Shown here piece by piece: positions 8,851 to 18,048 of a stretch of 64,000 nt of DNA. Source of the DNA: Cerasicoccus sp. TK19100 (lineage in GTDB: Bacteria; Verrucomicrobiota; Verrucomicrobiia; Opitutales; Cerasicoccaceae); NCBI RefSeq assembly GCF_027257155.1, contig NZ_JAPWDU010000002.1:372001-436000 (forward strand), read 5' to 3'. A model generated the notes under the pieces. The model had not been told where the DNA came from. It worked only from the letters and a program-made list of their open reading frames with translations, and made no database searches. The translations under genes and the position numbers were made by a program. Position 1 is the first letter of the stretch. The number at the start of each line of letters is the position of its first letter.

Positions 8851-10786
8851 CGACCAACGCTCCTTCTACGTGTTCAGCGGCTTCGGTGGTACGGCGCACG
8901 ATCAGGCCGACGGTCAGCACGGTGATAATCGGCCCCACTGAAGCAAGCGCGAGCACACCAAATCCGTCGATCACTCCCGGCACATTTGCCCCAATGCCAA
9001 GGCCCATGGCCAGCACCAGCGGTACGGTAATCGGCCCAGTCGTCACACCCGCGCTATCCCAGCCAAAGTTCACAAACTCCTCGGTCGAAATATACGTAAG
9101 AAACAGCAGGAAAACATACGGTGGAATAATCAACCAAGTCAGCGGCAGATTGTAGGCGATTTTGCAAACGCCGGTCGCGATGCCGATGCCCACCCCGATT
9201 GCCACGGACTGCATCAGCAGGTTTTTACGAAAAGCGCCTGCCGTGATTTTCTGGACGGTCACACCCAACGCGTTGAGCGCCGGCTCAGCCAGTGTAGCAC
9301 CGTAGCCGAGGAGGAAACCAAACAGCACCGCGAGGACCTTGCCCAAGTGCTCGGCCTGGATCAGCGGACCGAAGCTCGCCTCCATGCCCCAGGGCGATAT
9401 CGAGGCAAACGTCGCCGGAATATTGCTGCCGAGCTGCTCGCCCAATGGCGTGAGCCCCATCGTGATGCCGAGGCCAAACAAGGCCATACCCACCAACGAA
9501 AAAAAGATGCCGACACCCAGTTGGTCCAGGTCGCGGATGGGCTCCTTGACCAACAGTTTCAGGATGACGAAAAGGAAAATGACCAGCGGCACAATCGCCT
9601 GCAGTGCCCCGAAAAGCGCGGTCTTAAACTCGTGAGGAAAGTCCGCCTGCGGGTCCCATTCTTCCACATCGTGCGCCCAAAGCGAGGGGTCGATGTGGCG
9701 CTCGTAAACGATCTGCGCGCCGGATTGCACCAGGCGTCCATTGACCAAATCCGTCTCGCCTCCGACGAAGTGAACATCGACATCCTCCGGCAGTTCACCA
9801 GTCGCCAAAAAGCGCGCATACTCCTCGGCGGTAATGGGCTCTTCGGCCAAGAGCGGCGTCGCCTTAACGTCCTGCATCAGCGCCGGCGGAGGCTCAGCGG
9901 TTTCGATGTTATATTGCGGTAACGGGTCGACTTCAGCTTGCGCGGCAACGTAGTTCGGCGCACCGACATAATCCTGTGCAGCGTAGTGATAGAGGCCCAA
10001 CATCAGCACCGCGATGATCGGAAACAGCGAGGCCAGCGTCACGATACCAAAGCCCGCATTGCTGGAATCTTCGTCACCCACAATGCGGCAAACCCCGATG
10101 CCCAGCGCGAGCACAAGCGGCACCGTGACGGGGCCCGTCGTGACCGCGCCACAGTCCCAAGCCAGGCCAATGATAGGTGCCAGCACTTCATTATTATGCG
10201 CAATAAACGTGAGCACGCACAGCAGGCCGATCAGCGGCAAAATAAACATCTTCAGCGACCAGCCACGAAAAAAGCGCAACACGCCCAAAAGCACCGCGCA
10301 GCCCACGCCGACCGCGACACTCATCACGAGTTGCGTGGAAAAGTCGTTAAGCAGGCTGTAAAGCAGCGGCGCATCATCGGGCTTTACCCCGGCACCCGCC
10401 GCGCGCAGCACCGCAATCGCTGGCTCGGCAAACGTTGCGAGGCCACCGAGTATAAACGCAAAGCCCAATATCGCCGGTAGCTTCGCATTGCGCGGCAACA
10501 CGGCACCAATGATCTCGCCCAGTGGCATGAGGCCCAGGCGCAGGCCTTCCATGAAAAACATTAGCCCGAGCGCGACGACAAACACGCCTACGCCAATCAT
10601 CCCCGCGTAAACCAGCGGCACGCCAAGGATCAGAATCTGAAACGCAGCGAGGTAAACAATGATAAACCAGATGCTCTTGACCTGCTCAAAAAACTTATCG
10701 CGGAAATAGGGCGTGAGCAAACGCAGCGAGCCCCGAAGCCCCAGCTTCGGTCTGCTCCACGCCATCGTTTCCCCTTCGCCCGCCAT
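8843..10786 (-). CDS. DUF1538 family membrane transporter, duplicated halves
   Basis: 647 residues with many hydrophobic segments. It is an internal duplication: half one (about 20-290) and half two (about 375-640) share LGLMPLGE / MGLTPLGE, TFAEPAI / TLAEPAL, and WDCGAVTTGPVTVPLVLA / WDSAGVTTGPITVPLVLA. The segment between the halves (about 290-375) is hydrophilic. This is the DUF1538 architecture; family members are frequently paired with PII-like proteins, but the substrate is not known to me. The two-repeat layout with re-entrant-like TTGP segments suggests an ion or small-solute transporter. It is first in a two-gene operon with the triple PII-like gene. An in-frame ATG eight codons further on is a possible alternative start. 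Confidence 0.85.
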   Translation of the reverse strand: MAGEGETMAWSRPKLGLRGSLRLLTPYFRDKFFEQVKSIWFIIVYLAAFQILILGVPLVYAGMIGVGVFVVALGLMFFMEGLRLGLMPLGEIIGAVLPRNAKLPAILGFAFILGGLATFAEPAIAVLRAAGAGVKPDDAPLLYSLLNDFSTQLVMSVAVGVGCAVLLGVLRFFRGWSLKMFILPLIGLLCVLTFIAHNNEVLAPIIGLAWDCGAVTTGPVTVPLVLALGIGVCRIVGDEDSSNAGFGIVTLASLFPIIAVLMLGLYHYAAQDYVGAPNYVAAQAEVDPLPQYNIETAEPPPALMQDVKATPLLAEEPITAEEYARFLATGELPEDVDVHFVGGETDLVNGRLVQSGAQIVYERHIDPSLWAHDVEEWDPQADFPHEFKTALFGALQAIVPLVIFLFVILKLLVKEPIRDLDQLGVGIFFSLVGMALFGLGITMGLTPLGEQLGSNIPATFASISPWGMEASFGPLIQAEHLGKVLAVLFGFLLGYGATLAEPALNALGVTVQKITAGAFRKNLLMQSVAIGVGIGIATGVCKIAYNLPLTWLIIPPYVFLLFLTYISTEEFVNFGWDSAGVTTGPITVPLVLAMGLGIGANVPGVIDGFGVLALASVGPIITVLTVGLIVRRTTEAAEHVEGALVDE

Positions 10787-10877
10787 CGCGCATTAAACCA
10801 GCGGCAAAACGTCAATGCGCCAAGTTTAAAACACTTTTGCGCAACTGTTTTTTGTGCAAGGGATTACATTGATCGCC

Positions 10878-11549
10878 TCAGATGGCGCGAGGTATTCCGG
10901 CGGCGGCCAACACGCGGGGATTTTCCAGCTTGCCGATACCATCCATGATTCTTGCCGCTGCGGTGTCGTAGCGTTGGCTATCAGTTTTGCCCGGATCATA
11001 TTCGGCAACCGGAATCGGCGGGCCAAAACTCACGCCCAGATCTGCCGTCAGCCGTGGCAGCTTTTGGTGGCGGCTCCACATCTCGTAGCTGCCGAAAATT
11101 CTCGCCGGGACTACCGGCACTTGCGCACGGCAGGCGATCATACCAATGCCCTTCTTGCCCGCGTGCAGCTCACCATCCGGCGTGCGCGTGCCTTCAGGAA
11201 AAACCAGCAGCGAGCCACCCTCTTTTAACGCGGCGAACACTCGGCGGAATGACTGCAAGTCGCGCTCGCTGTTGCGGTCAATCGGGATCGCGTTAAGGCT
11301 GGAAATCAACGTGCCGAAATAGCCCTTCCATAAGGTATTGCGCGCAAAGAAATGGAGCTCCCGCGGACATGCCACGGCAAATACGGGCGGGTCGAGAAAG
11401 CTCGCGTGATTACACGCCAGCAAAAACGGCCCCTCGACCGGGACATGGTTTGCGCCGTGAACCTTGAGGTCATTAAACGAATAGAACCATCCCGCCAGCG
11501 CCGCCCGGCAGTTGCGATAAAATTGCTTCATTGGATATGACTGCGTCAT
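10878..11549 (-). CDS. plsC: 1-acyl-glycerol-3-phosphate acyltransferase (PlsC family)
   Basis: 223 residues. The acyltransferase motif NHASFLD gives the catalytic H48 and D53 (HX4D), and FPEGTRT at 117-123 is the glycerolphosphate-binding block III. It transfers an acyl group to lysophosphatidic acid at the membrane in phospholipid synthesis. It lies downstream of cmk on the same strand, a pairing common in bacteria. An in-frame ATG at residue 7 (MKQFYRN) is an alternative start. No membrane anchor is obvious beyond the hydrophobic N-terminal part, as usual for the family. Confidence 0.9.
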   Translation of the reverse strand: MTQSYPMKQFYRNCRAALAGWFYSFNDLKVHGANHVPVEGPFLLACNHASFLDPPVFAVACPRELHFFARNTLWKGYFGTLISSLNAIPIDRNSERDLQSFRRVFAALKEGGSLLVFPEGTRTPDGELHAGKKGIGMIACRAQVPVVPARIFGSYEMWSRHQKLPRLTADLGVSFGPPIPVAEYDPGKTDSQRYDTAAARIMDGIGKLENPRVLAAAGIPRAI

Positions 11550-11595
11550 TTTATAATAGCGAATGGCGAATGACTAATGGCGAAGTTTGGATTAG

Positions 11596-11607
11596 TTAAC
11601 TACGAAT
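11596..11607 (+). repeat. intergenic copy of TTAACTACGAAT repeat
   Basis: The plsC-cmk gap (11550-11677) carries TTAACTACGAAT, identical to 29436-29447, and like the 7.6-kb copy is followed by a CGCAGAT word. The upstream part GCGAATGGCGAATGACTAATGGCGAAG is mirrored in reverse complement near 7655-7675. Confidence 0.4.
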
Positions 11608-11677
11608 GGCCCAGTGGGTCGCAGATATTTGAATCCGTGCGAAATGGCATTAGGAAACCTGCGGAAATTGTCGTTGC

Positions 11678-12358
11678 TCAATTCTTGGTGGAACCCGCAG
11701 TTGACGTGCCAACTAAGTTCGAAATGGCATCGACAACCTCTTCCAGCGTCATTCCGGAGTTGTCGATTTTAATGGCACCTTCCGGGCAGGTTAGCGGAGC
11801 GGTTTTGCGCGATGAGTCGATCTTGTCGCGCTGCTCGATACTGTCGCTTTGGCCCTCGGCGGCGCGGCGCTCGGCGCGGGTGGCAGCATCGGCTTCCAGG
11901 AAAATACGAAGCGTGGCGTCGGGGAAAATAACTGAGCCGATATCGCGGCCTTCCATGATGAGCCCGGCGAAATTGTTTTGGCGCGCCACGTCGGCCTGGC
12001 TGCGCTGGAAATTAAACAAGAACTGCCGCACGGCAGGGACGGCGGCGTAAGGCGAGACCGCGGCGTTGACCGCATCACTGCGCAGCTCGTCATCGCTCGG
12101 CACTTTGCCATCCAACGAAATCCGGGCGCTACGGCCGTCCAGTTGCGTGTCGAGCGGCAGGCCCCGCAGTTGCGCGGCCACGGCAGCCTCGTCTTCCGGC
12201 GATACTCCAGCCTGTATCAACGCGAAAGTCACGGCGCGGTAATGCGAGCCGGTGTCGACATGCATCAGGTTCAGCCGCTCGGCCACCAGGCGCGAGGTGG
12301 ATGATTTACCGCTGGCGGCACCACCATCGACGGCGATAATTACAAAGTCGGGATTCAT
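11678..12358 (-). CDS. cmk: cytidylate kinase
   Basis: 226 residues from the ATG at 12356-12358, which gives MNPDFVIIAVDGG, the usual Cmk N-terminus. An upstream in-frame start at 12409 would add 17 residues with no family match. The P-loop is GGAASGKSS (12-20), followed by the conserved HVDTGSHYRA substrate block, and EGRDIGS with FLEADAATRAERR in the C-terminal half. The enzyme phosphorylates CMP and dCMP in the cytoplasm. It lies between rlmD upstream and plsC downstream on the same strand. A usual TGxMYRA motif reads TGSHYRA, so the Met is replaced by His. Confidence 0.93.
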   Translation of the reverse strand: MNPDFVIIAVDGGAASGKSSTSRLVAERLNLMHVDTGSHYRAVTFALIQAGVSPEDEAAVAAQLRGLPLDTQLDGRSARISLDGKVPSDDELRSDAVNAAVSPYAAVPAVRQFLFNFQRSQADVARQNNFAGLIMEGRDIGSVIFPDATLRIFLEADAATRAERRAAEGQSDSIEQRDKIDSSRKTAPLTCPEGAIKIDNSGMTLEEVVDAISNLVGTSTAGSTKN

Positions 12359-12410
12359 CGGCAAAGAGTCTGGAACAGGTTTAACCGTGAGGGCGATTGA
12401 AAACGGCAAT

Positions 12411-13631
12411 TTATTCCGCGCGGGAGAGCGTGGCGACGTTTTCGATGTGGCGCGTTTGCGGGAACAGGTCGAAGGGCTGGATGCGCTCGATGCGGTAGCC
12501 GCCTTCGCGGAGAATTTTCAAATCGCGGGCCTGCGTCGAGGGATCGCAGGACACATAGACCAGCCGCTTCGGGCCAAACTCCAAGAGCTGCCGCAAAAAC
12601 AGCTCATCGCAACCGGCGCGCGGTGGGTCAATGATCATTGCGGACTCATTACCCGGGAAGGTCAGGTTTTCAAAGATGGCCTCGGACTTACCAATGGTGA
12701 ACGTGCAGTTGACAATGCCGTTGGCTGCGGCGTTGAGGCGTGCCAGCTCGATGGCCTGGTGGTTGATTTCCACGCCGGCCACCTGCTCGAAATCACGCGC
12801 AGCGCTGAGCGCAAACACCCCTACCCCACAGTAGGCATCGACCAGATATCGCTGCGGATCACGGCCGATTTCCGCCAGCACGTAGTCGATCATTTCGGGT
12901 AGGATATACGGGTTGTTTTGGAAAAACTCGCCCGCCTTAAATTGAAATACGATGCCGCGCACTTTTTCCGAGACCGTCTCGCGCGGGTCCGTGATCACAC
13001 CCTCCAGCGTGTCCCGCAGGAGCAACGTGGAGCCGCGTTTGAACTTATCCTTCTTAGCGAGGATATTGGCCCGCTCGATCGGTAGGGCTTCGTTGATTGC
13101 TTCCGTGGCAATCGGGCATTGCTTAACGTCGATCAACGAATTGCGACGACCATAGCGCTGGAAGCCGATCTCGAACGTGCGCGCCTTTTTCCCAGGGTGA
13201 TGCGGCGTGAGCTTCGAGCGGTAGTGATACTCCTTGGGCGAGCCGTGGGTGGGTTCCACCGGGACATCCGAAATGCCGCCCAGACGCTCCATCAGCTCGG
13301 CGACCTGCCCGCGTTTCCACTCCTTTTGCCCCTCGTAATCAAAGTGCTGGTATTGGCAACCTCCGCAGTCGCCAAAGAGCGGACATGGCGGCTCAACGCG
13401 CTGGGGCGAAGGCTCCAGAACCTCGACCAGGTCGGCGTCGGAGTAATTTTTGTGATTGCGAAACACCCGCACACGCACGCGCTCACCCGGCAGCGCAAAC
13501 GGCGTCATGACGACCCAGCCATCGTCGCGAGCCAAGCCATGCCCCAGGTTAGTGAGGGTCTCGATGGTCAGCTCGAGCTCCTGATGGTATGCGTATGGCT
13601 CGGAGATAAAATTGCGCGGCGCGTCAGTCAT
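12411..13631 (-). CDS. rlmD: 23S rRNA (uracil-C5)-methyltransferase, RlmD/TrmA family
   Basis: 406 residues. A TRAM-type beta domain occupies about 15-75. The Fe-S cysteines are CPLFGDCGGC, with a fourth cysteine expected later in the chain. The methyltransferase domain has the SAM motif VDAYCGVGVFAL, an IIDPPRAG block and the catalytic cysteine in YVSCDPST. It methylates a uracil base in rRNA using S-adenosylmethionine. The Fe-S ligands are intact, unlike the zinc ribbons of AccD, IleS and the DksA-like protein here. RlmD (U1939) is the most likely assignment, but RlmCD or other RumA relatives cannot be excluded from sequence alone. Confidence 0.85.
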   Translation of the reverse strand: MTDAPRNFISEPYAYHQELELTIETLTNLGHGLARDDGWVVMTPFALPGERVRVRVFRNHKNYSDADLVEVLEPSPQRVEPPCPLFGDCGGCQYQHFDYEGQKEWKRGQVAELMERLGGISDVPVEPTHGSPKEYHYRSKLTPHHPGKKARTFEIGFQRYGRRNSLIDVKQCPIATEAINEALPIERANILAKKDKFKRGSTLLLRDTLEGVITDPRETVSEKVRGIVFQFKAGEFFQNNPYILPEMIDYVLAEIGRDPQRYLVDAYCGVGVFALSAARDFEQVAGVEINHQAIELARLNAAANGIVNCTFTIGKSEAIFENLTFPGNESAMIIDPPRAGCDELFLRQLLEFGPKRLVYVSCDPSTQARDLKILREGGYRIERIQPFDLFPQTRHIENVATLSRAE

Positions 13632-13766
13632 CCCGCAGTTTCTAGCGATGCATTGCGGCGAATCAACGTGTTTTTAAAGTTAGAAATAGTCTGATATGCG
13701 ACTGCGCTATCCGTAGTTTAAAAAAAACTCGTTTCCAAAGTCTCATTCGTTGTTAATCGCTTCCAC

Positions 13767-14573
13767 ATGAGTCGTTTTCCTCGCATTGAGTCGCGCCAGA
13801 ATCCGCGCATTAAGAACCTCGTCAAGCTGCGCACCACCAAGGAACGCCGCTCCCAAGGTCTGTGCTTGATCGAGGGTGAGCTGGAGCTGACGCGGGCCAT
13901 TGCTGCCGGGGTTCCCCTGCGAGAGCTGTATCTGTGCCCCGAGCATTGGCGTGACGAACGTGCGGCCAACGAATTGATCTCCCAAGCCGAGAGCCAACAG
14001 GCCAAGGTCTTCGAGCTGACCCGCGAATGCTTTGAGAAAATTTCCCTGCGCGAAGGCTCGGACGGATTGTTCGGCGTCGCGGAATTTGCCGAAGCCCGCC
14101 TGACATCGCTCAAGCTGCCGGACGAGCCACTGCTGGTTATCGTTGAGGGCATTGAAAAGCCGGGCAACCTCGGGGCCTTGATTCGCACGGCGGAAGCCGC
14201 CGGTGCCAATGCGCTGATTGCGTGCAATGCGGTCACGGATTTCTTTAACCCGCAAGTCATCCGCAATTCGCGCGGCCTGGTGTTCTCCCTACCCTGCCTG
14301 TCGGTCGATAGCGACGCCCTAAAAACCTTCCTCACCGAGAAAAGCATCCGCACCGCCGCCACTACACCTGCCGCCGATGCTACACACTGGGACGCCGATC
14401 TGCGCGGCCCACTGGCCATTCTCGCCGGCGCTGAGCATGAAGGCCTCAGCAATGAGTGGCTTGCCAAAGCCGACATCAAACTGCGCATCCCCATGCGCGG
14501 CGAAGCCGACAGCCTGAACGTCAACACCGCCACCGCCATCGTCCTCTTTGAAGCGCTAAGACAACGCTCGTAG
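13767..14573 (+). CDS. TrmH/SpoU family RNA 2'-O-methyltransferase
   Basis: 268 residues. The N-terminal 100 residues match the SpoU substrate-binding type (SRQNPRIK near the start, CLIEGELEL). The SPOUT domain has all three motifs: EGIEKPGNLGALIRTAEAAG, ILAGAEHEGLS and IPMRGEADSLNVNTATAIVLFE. These form the knotted SAM-binding site. It methylates ribose in tRNA or rRNA; the exact nucleotide is not readable. It is a single-gene unit divergent from rlmD, with a 135-bp gap between them, and its stop codon lies inside a terminator hairpin. Confidence 0.9.
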   Translation: MSRFPRIESRQNPRIKNLVKLRTTKERRSQGLCLIEGELELTRAIAAGVPLRELYLCPEHWRDERAANELISQAESQQAKVFELTRECFEKISLREGSDGLFGVAEFAEARLTSLKLPDEPLLVIVEGIEKPGNLGALIRTAEAAGANALIACNAVTDFFNPQVIRNSRGLVFSLPCLSVDSDALKTFLTEKSIRTAATTPAADATHWDADLRGPLAILAGAEHEGLSNEWLAKADIKLRIPMRGEADSLNVNTATAIVLFEALRQRS

Positions 14574-14590
14574 CGCGAGCCTTTTTCTTC
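14566..14590 (+). terminator. intrinsic terminator overlapping the SpoU gene stop
   Basis: GCTCG (14566-14570) and CGAGC (14576-14580) form a short stem whose loop contains the TAG stop codon, followed by CTTTTTCTTCTT. A modest but well-placed terminator. Confidence 0.55.
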
Positions 14591-14628
14591 TTGCTTAATT
14601 TTCGATAATTACTGAAAGTTCCTGCATT

Positions 14629-15384
14629 ATGAAAGATGCGATAACCGTTATTGACCCACAAACAGCACAGCAATGGGAAATACCGCGCCGCAAGGTAACC
14701 AGCATTTTTGCCGATGTGAGCGAGCGATGGGTTGTGAATGTTTTGGCGGACGAAGGCACTTGCCGAGAACTGGTTCCCGTTCCATTTCTAGAGCCCATTC
14801 CCGTTGCAGCAGGTTATGTGATTAGCCTCTGTGCGATTTTCATGCGGCACGCAGCACCGGACTGGGCACCACTTCAACTCGGGCCTGCCAGCCGTAATTG
14901 TGCCCTGCGCATCGCCTGCCGGGACACGCGCACTGGCGATCAGGCGGTTTGGGTGGACCACCGTTACAGCGACAGCATTTTGGTGACAGCATTGGCTAAG
15001 CTCGGATTTCCTGAAGTGCGATCCGACTTACGAGTGACAATGCAGCCCGACAACGATTGCCCTGAGCTGGTTGAGTTTAAAACGGCTGACAACGCACTCG
15101 CACTTCGCCTGAACCAGGCAAGCGCTCCGGCTGCCACTCGTGCTTTCGCTAACGTAGAGGACTTCGAGTGCTATTTCACCGCGGGCATTCGCAGTTACGG
15201 ACCTGCCGCCCATACCAGCACAGCCACTATCGTTGATTTACATAAACGCAGTGATAATCACTTCGAAGCCATGCCATACACTGGCGAGCTCGTAACAGAG
15301 TTTGGTGAATTCGCGGTGGATGGCGTTTACCGCACGGTCAACGGGCTCTACGAATGGCGGTACGAAGGAGATCTGCATTATTAG
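14629..15384 (+). CDS. hypothetical protein
   Basis: 251 residues, no signal peptide or membrane segment. I do not recognise it with confidence. The fold could be of the acetoacetate-decarboxylase/DUF2071 type, because it is beta-rich with blocks such as VPVPFLEPIPVAAGYV near 50-65 and a C-terminal GLYEWRYEG, but no catalytic lysine can be assigned. It is flanked by the SpoU gene and the cation exchanger on the same strand, with gaps of 55 and 79 bases. A GATAAT hexamer at 14604-14609 could be the -10 of its own promoter. Codon use is like the neighbours. Confidence 0.7.
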   Translation: MKDAITVIDPQTAQQWEIPRRKVTSIFADVSERWVVNVLADEGTCRELVPVPFLEPIPVAAGYVISLCAIFMRHAAPDWAPLQLGPASRNCALRIACRDTRTGDQAVWVDHRYSDSILVTALAKLGFPEVRSDLRVTMQPDNDCPELVEFKTADNALALRLNQASAPAATRAFANVEDFECYFTAGIRSYGPAAHTSTATIVDLHKRSDNHFEAMPYTGELVTEFGEFAVDGVYRTVNGLYEWRYEGDLHY

Positions 15385-15463
15385 ATGAGCAAAGCACAGT
15401 GTATTTTTATCGCTTTCTCCAAAACGCCGTTCAGTATGGGCAACCAAAGAAATTGCTCTTTCT

Positions 15464-16393
15464 ATGCTACTCATTTTAGCGGGCATTGTATTGCTGTATT
15501 TTGGCGCGGAAGGGTTGGTGCGTGGCAGCAGCAGCCTGGCGATCAGGGCGGGTATTCAGCCACTGGTGGTCGGCTTGACCGTGGTTGCCTTCGGGACGAG
15601 TGCGCCGGAGCTCACCGTCAGCATTTCAGCCGCTTTACAAGGCATGGGGCCGGTTGCCCTGGGTAATGTGCTGGGCTCAAATATCTTTAATATCGCCGTC
15701 ATTCTGGGCATCTCAGCGCTGATCCGCCCGTTGGAAATTCACATCAACCTTTTACGGCGGGACATTCCGATTATGATCGGGGTAAGCGTGATTGGCTTCG
15801 TGCTCTTGTTCTTCAGTGTGGTGACCCGTGTTTACGGCCTCGTTCTCATCGCACTACTGGTGGCCTATCTGCTCTTCACCATACGCGCATCCAAACGCGA
15901 AACGGCGGCAAGCGAAGCCGCCTTGGAAGACGTTTCACCACCCGCTGGCCCCTGGTGGCGCGATGCCATTTACGTGGCTGCGGGCCTGGGGCTCCTCGTG
16001 CTCGGTGCCAACTGGTTTGTCGACGGCTCCATCGCGATTGCGCGAAAGTTTGGCGTGCCTGAGGCCGTGATCGGCCTGACCATCGTTGCCGCCGGGACCA
16101 GCCTGCCCGAGCTAGCCACCAGCATCGTCGCCGCCGTGAAAAAACAGACCGATATTGCTGTCGGCAACGTCGTCGGATCGAACATTTTTAACATTCTGTG
16201 CATCTTGGGCGTTACGGCGACCGTGACTCCGATCCCCACTGCCGGCATCAGCCTCGTCGATGGCGGGGTGATGCTGCTTACGGCCGTCATCCTCCTACCC
16301 CTGGCCTTCACGCAGCGATCCATATCGCGTGCGGAGGGCATTTTGTTGCTCGGCGTTTATGGCGGCTATCTGGTGTGGCTCTGGCCCAAATAA
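15464..16393 (+). CDS. calcium/sodium antiporter, CaCA superfamily (YrbG type)
   Basis: 309 residues, about ten membrane segments in two inverted repeats. Alpha-1 repeat: AFGTSAPELTVS with GNVLGSNIFN; alpha-2 repeat: AAGTSLPELATS with GNVVGSNIFN. The Glu in each (S/L)PEL motif is the cation ligand in this family. A hydrophilic loop of about 25 residues (RETAASEAALED) joins the halves. It exchanges Na+ and Ca2+ across the cytoplasmic membrane. Single gene between two unrelated neighbours. Confidence 0.93.
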   Translation: MLLILAGIVLLYFGAEGLVRGSSSLAIRAGIQPLVVGLTVVAFGTSAPELTVSISAALQGMGPVALGNVLGSNIFNIAVILGISALIRPLEIHINLLRRDIPIMIGVSVIGFVLLFFSVVTRVYGLVLIALLVAYLLFTIRASKRETAASEAALEDVSPPAGPWWRDAIYVAAGLGLLVLGANWFVDGSIAIARKFGVPEAVIGLTIVAAGTSLPELATSIVAAVKKQTDIAVGNVVGSNIFNILCILGVTATVTPIPTAGISLVDGGVMLLTAVILLPLAFTQRSISRAEGILLLGVYGGYLVWLWPK

Positions 16394-16463
16394 GACGTTA
16401 CGGTTGTGCAGCGCGTAGATTACCAGTTGCGCGGCAGGCGCGAAACCTGCTAAGTTCGCCCCC

Positions 16464-17963
16464 ATGAAAGACCCGGAGCTGCCGACTAATGAACTGACTA
16501 CCAACCGCAAAGCCCTGCTCGTAAACCTCGATCAGGACGTTTACGGGACCTTTGCGGAAATTGGCGCGGGCCAGGAAGTCGCCCGTCACTTCTTTAAAGT
16601 AGGCGGTGCCGCGGGCACGATTGCCAAGAGCATGTCGGCCTACGACATGAAGTTCAGTGACTCGATCTACGGCAAGGCTGCGCGCTACGTTTCCCGCGAG
16701 CGCCTGCTTCAAATGCTCGAGCACGAGTATGAGCTGCTGCAGCAGCGTCTGGGCGAGCACCGCGGCGCTGAGACAACTTTTTTCGTATTTTCCAACACGG
16801 TGGCCACGGCGAGCTTTACCAACCGCAAGCCTGGCCATGGCTGGCTCGGCATGCGCTTCCAAATCGAGCCCGGCGGCCCACCGCACGACATCCTCGTGCA
16901 TGCGCGCTTGCTCGATAAGACGGCGCAGCTTCAGCAGGAGGCGCTCGGGATTTTTGGCGTGAATTTCATCTGGGCAGCCCTCGTCTATCACAACGATATC
17001 GACCGCTTCATCGCCTCGCTGCTGGACCACGTGGAAGACGACCGCATCGAGGTCGATATGCTGGAGTTCATCGGGCCAAAATTTGAGACGATCGAGAACC
17101 GCATTGTCGGCCTGAAGCTCGTCGAGCACGGTCTGACCAATGCCGTGCTCTTTAGCTCGGAGGGCGGTTATCTGCTGCCAATGGAGGCGTTTTACAAGAA
17201 GGCGGTGCTCGTGGAACGCGGTTCCTTCCGCCCGGTCACACACGTGAATGTGGACATGATTACCTGCGCGGGCAGCCAGTTTGTGCAGGAGGAGGCCATG
17301 CAGGATCAGACCGTCATGCCGCTGTTTGAGATCACCATGAAGAACCTCCTCGCAGGCGGTCAGGAGATCGACTACAATGACTTTCTAGCCCGGGTCGATA
17401 CCATCAATACGCTGGGCTATCCGGTGCTCGTTTCCAACTACCAGGAATACTACCGCCTCAGCCAGTATTTCAAGCGCTACACGGACCGCATGATCGGCCT
17501 GGTGCTCGGCATCAACCACCTGCAGGCCATCTTCAACGAGGAATATTACCAGCACCTGGATGGTGGCATCCTGGAATCCTTTGGTCGCTTGTTTAAGGAG
17601 AACGTGAAGCTGTATGTTTACCCGATGAAGGGTGCTGGCTACCACGCCTACCTCGCTGGCCAGGGCGACAAGCTGCGGGAGACCAATGCCGGCTTCGAGA
17701 GCCAAATGATGATCACCGCGGACAACCTTCGTGTGAAAAACCATTTGCGCCACCTTTACGCTTACCTGCTTGAAAACCACTACCTGATCCCGGTTGTCGG
17801 CGCGAACCCAAACATCCTCAATATCTTCTCGCGCGACATCATTCGCCGTATCCAGGAAGGCAAGGACGACTGGGAAGAAGCCGTGCCCGCGGAGGTCGCC
17901 AAGAAGATCAAGGATGAGGGCCTTTGGGCGATCCAGGCGGCACCCGAGCCGGTCGAAAGATAA
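16464..17963 (+). CDS. conserved 499-residue protein of unknown function
   Basis: The N-terminus KALLVNLDQDVYGTFAEIGAGQEVARHFFKVGGAAGTIAKS is strongly conserved in a widespread bacterial family that I recall in databases under unrelated labels (TonB receptor, nicotinate-nucleotide adenylyltransferase). The sequence supports neither: there is no signal peptide, no beta-barrel pattern and no HxGH nucleotidyltransferase motif. It is soluble, about 56 kDa. Other conserved-looking blocks are SAYDMKFSDSIYG (about 55-67), FSSEGGYLLPMEAFYK (about 228-243) and VDMITCAGSQFVQEEAM (about 262-278). Single gene, 70 bases after the exchanger and 85 before metY. Function unknown. Confidence 0.8.
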   Translation: MKDPELPTNELTTNRKALLVNLDQDVYGTFAEIGAGQEVARHFFKVGGAAGTIAKSMSAYDMKFSDSIYGKAARYVSRERLLQMLEHEYELLQQRLGEHRGAETTFFVFSNTVATASFTNRKPGHGWLGMRFQIEPGGPPHDILVHARLLDKTAQLQQEALGIFGVNFIWAALVYHNDIDRFIASLLDHVEDDRIEVDMLEFIGPKFETIENRIVGLKLVEHGLTNAVLFSSEGGYLLPMEAFYKKAVLVERGSFRPVTHVNVDMITCAGSQFVQEEAMQDQTVMPLFEITMKNLLAGGQEIDYNDFLARVDTINTLGYPVLVSNYQEYYRLSQYFKRYTDRMIGLVLGINHLQAIFNEEYYQHLDGGILESFGRLFKENVKLYVYPMKGAGYHAYLAGQGDKLRETNAGFESQMMITADNLRVKNHLRHLYAYLLENHYLIPVVGANPNILNIFSRDIIRRIQEGKDDWEEAVPAEVAKKIKDEGLWAIQAAPEPVER

Positions 17964-18048
17964 GCGGCAAATTGGGTCGGAGCATCTGATTGGGGAAAAG
18001 ACAGATTTGCCTTTAACCGGCATCAGTTAATCTTTAGCTTCCCGTGCC

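Noticed and set aside
17964-18048. SAM riboswitch upstream of metY
   Set aside because: The 85-bp gap lacks the conserved cores of the SAM riboswitch classes I could check by eye.
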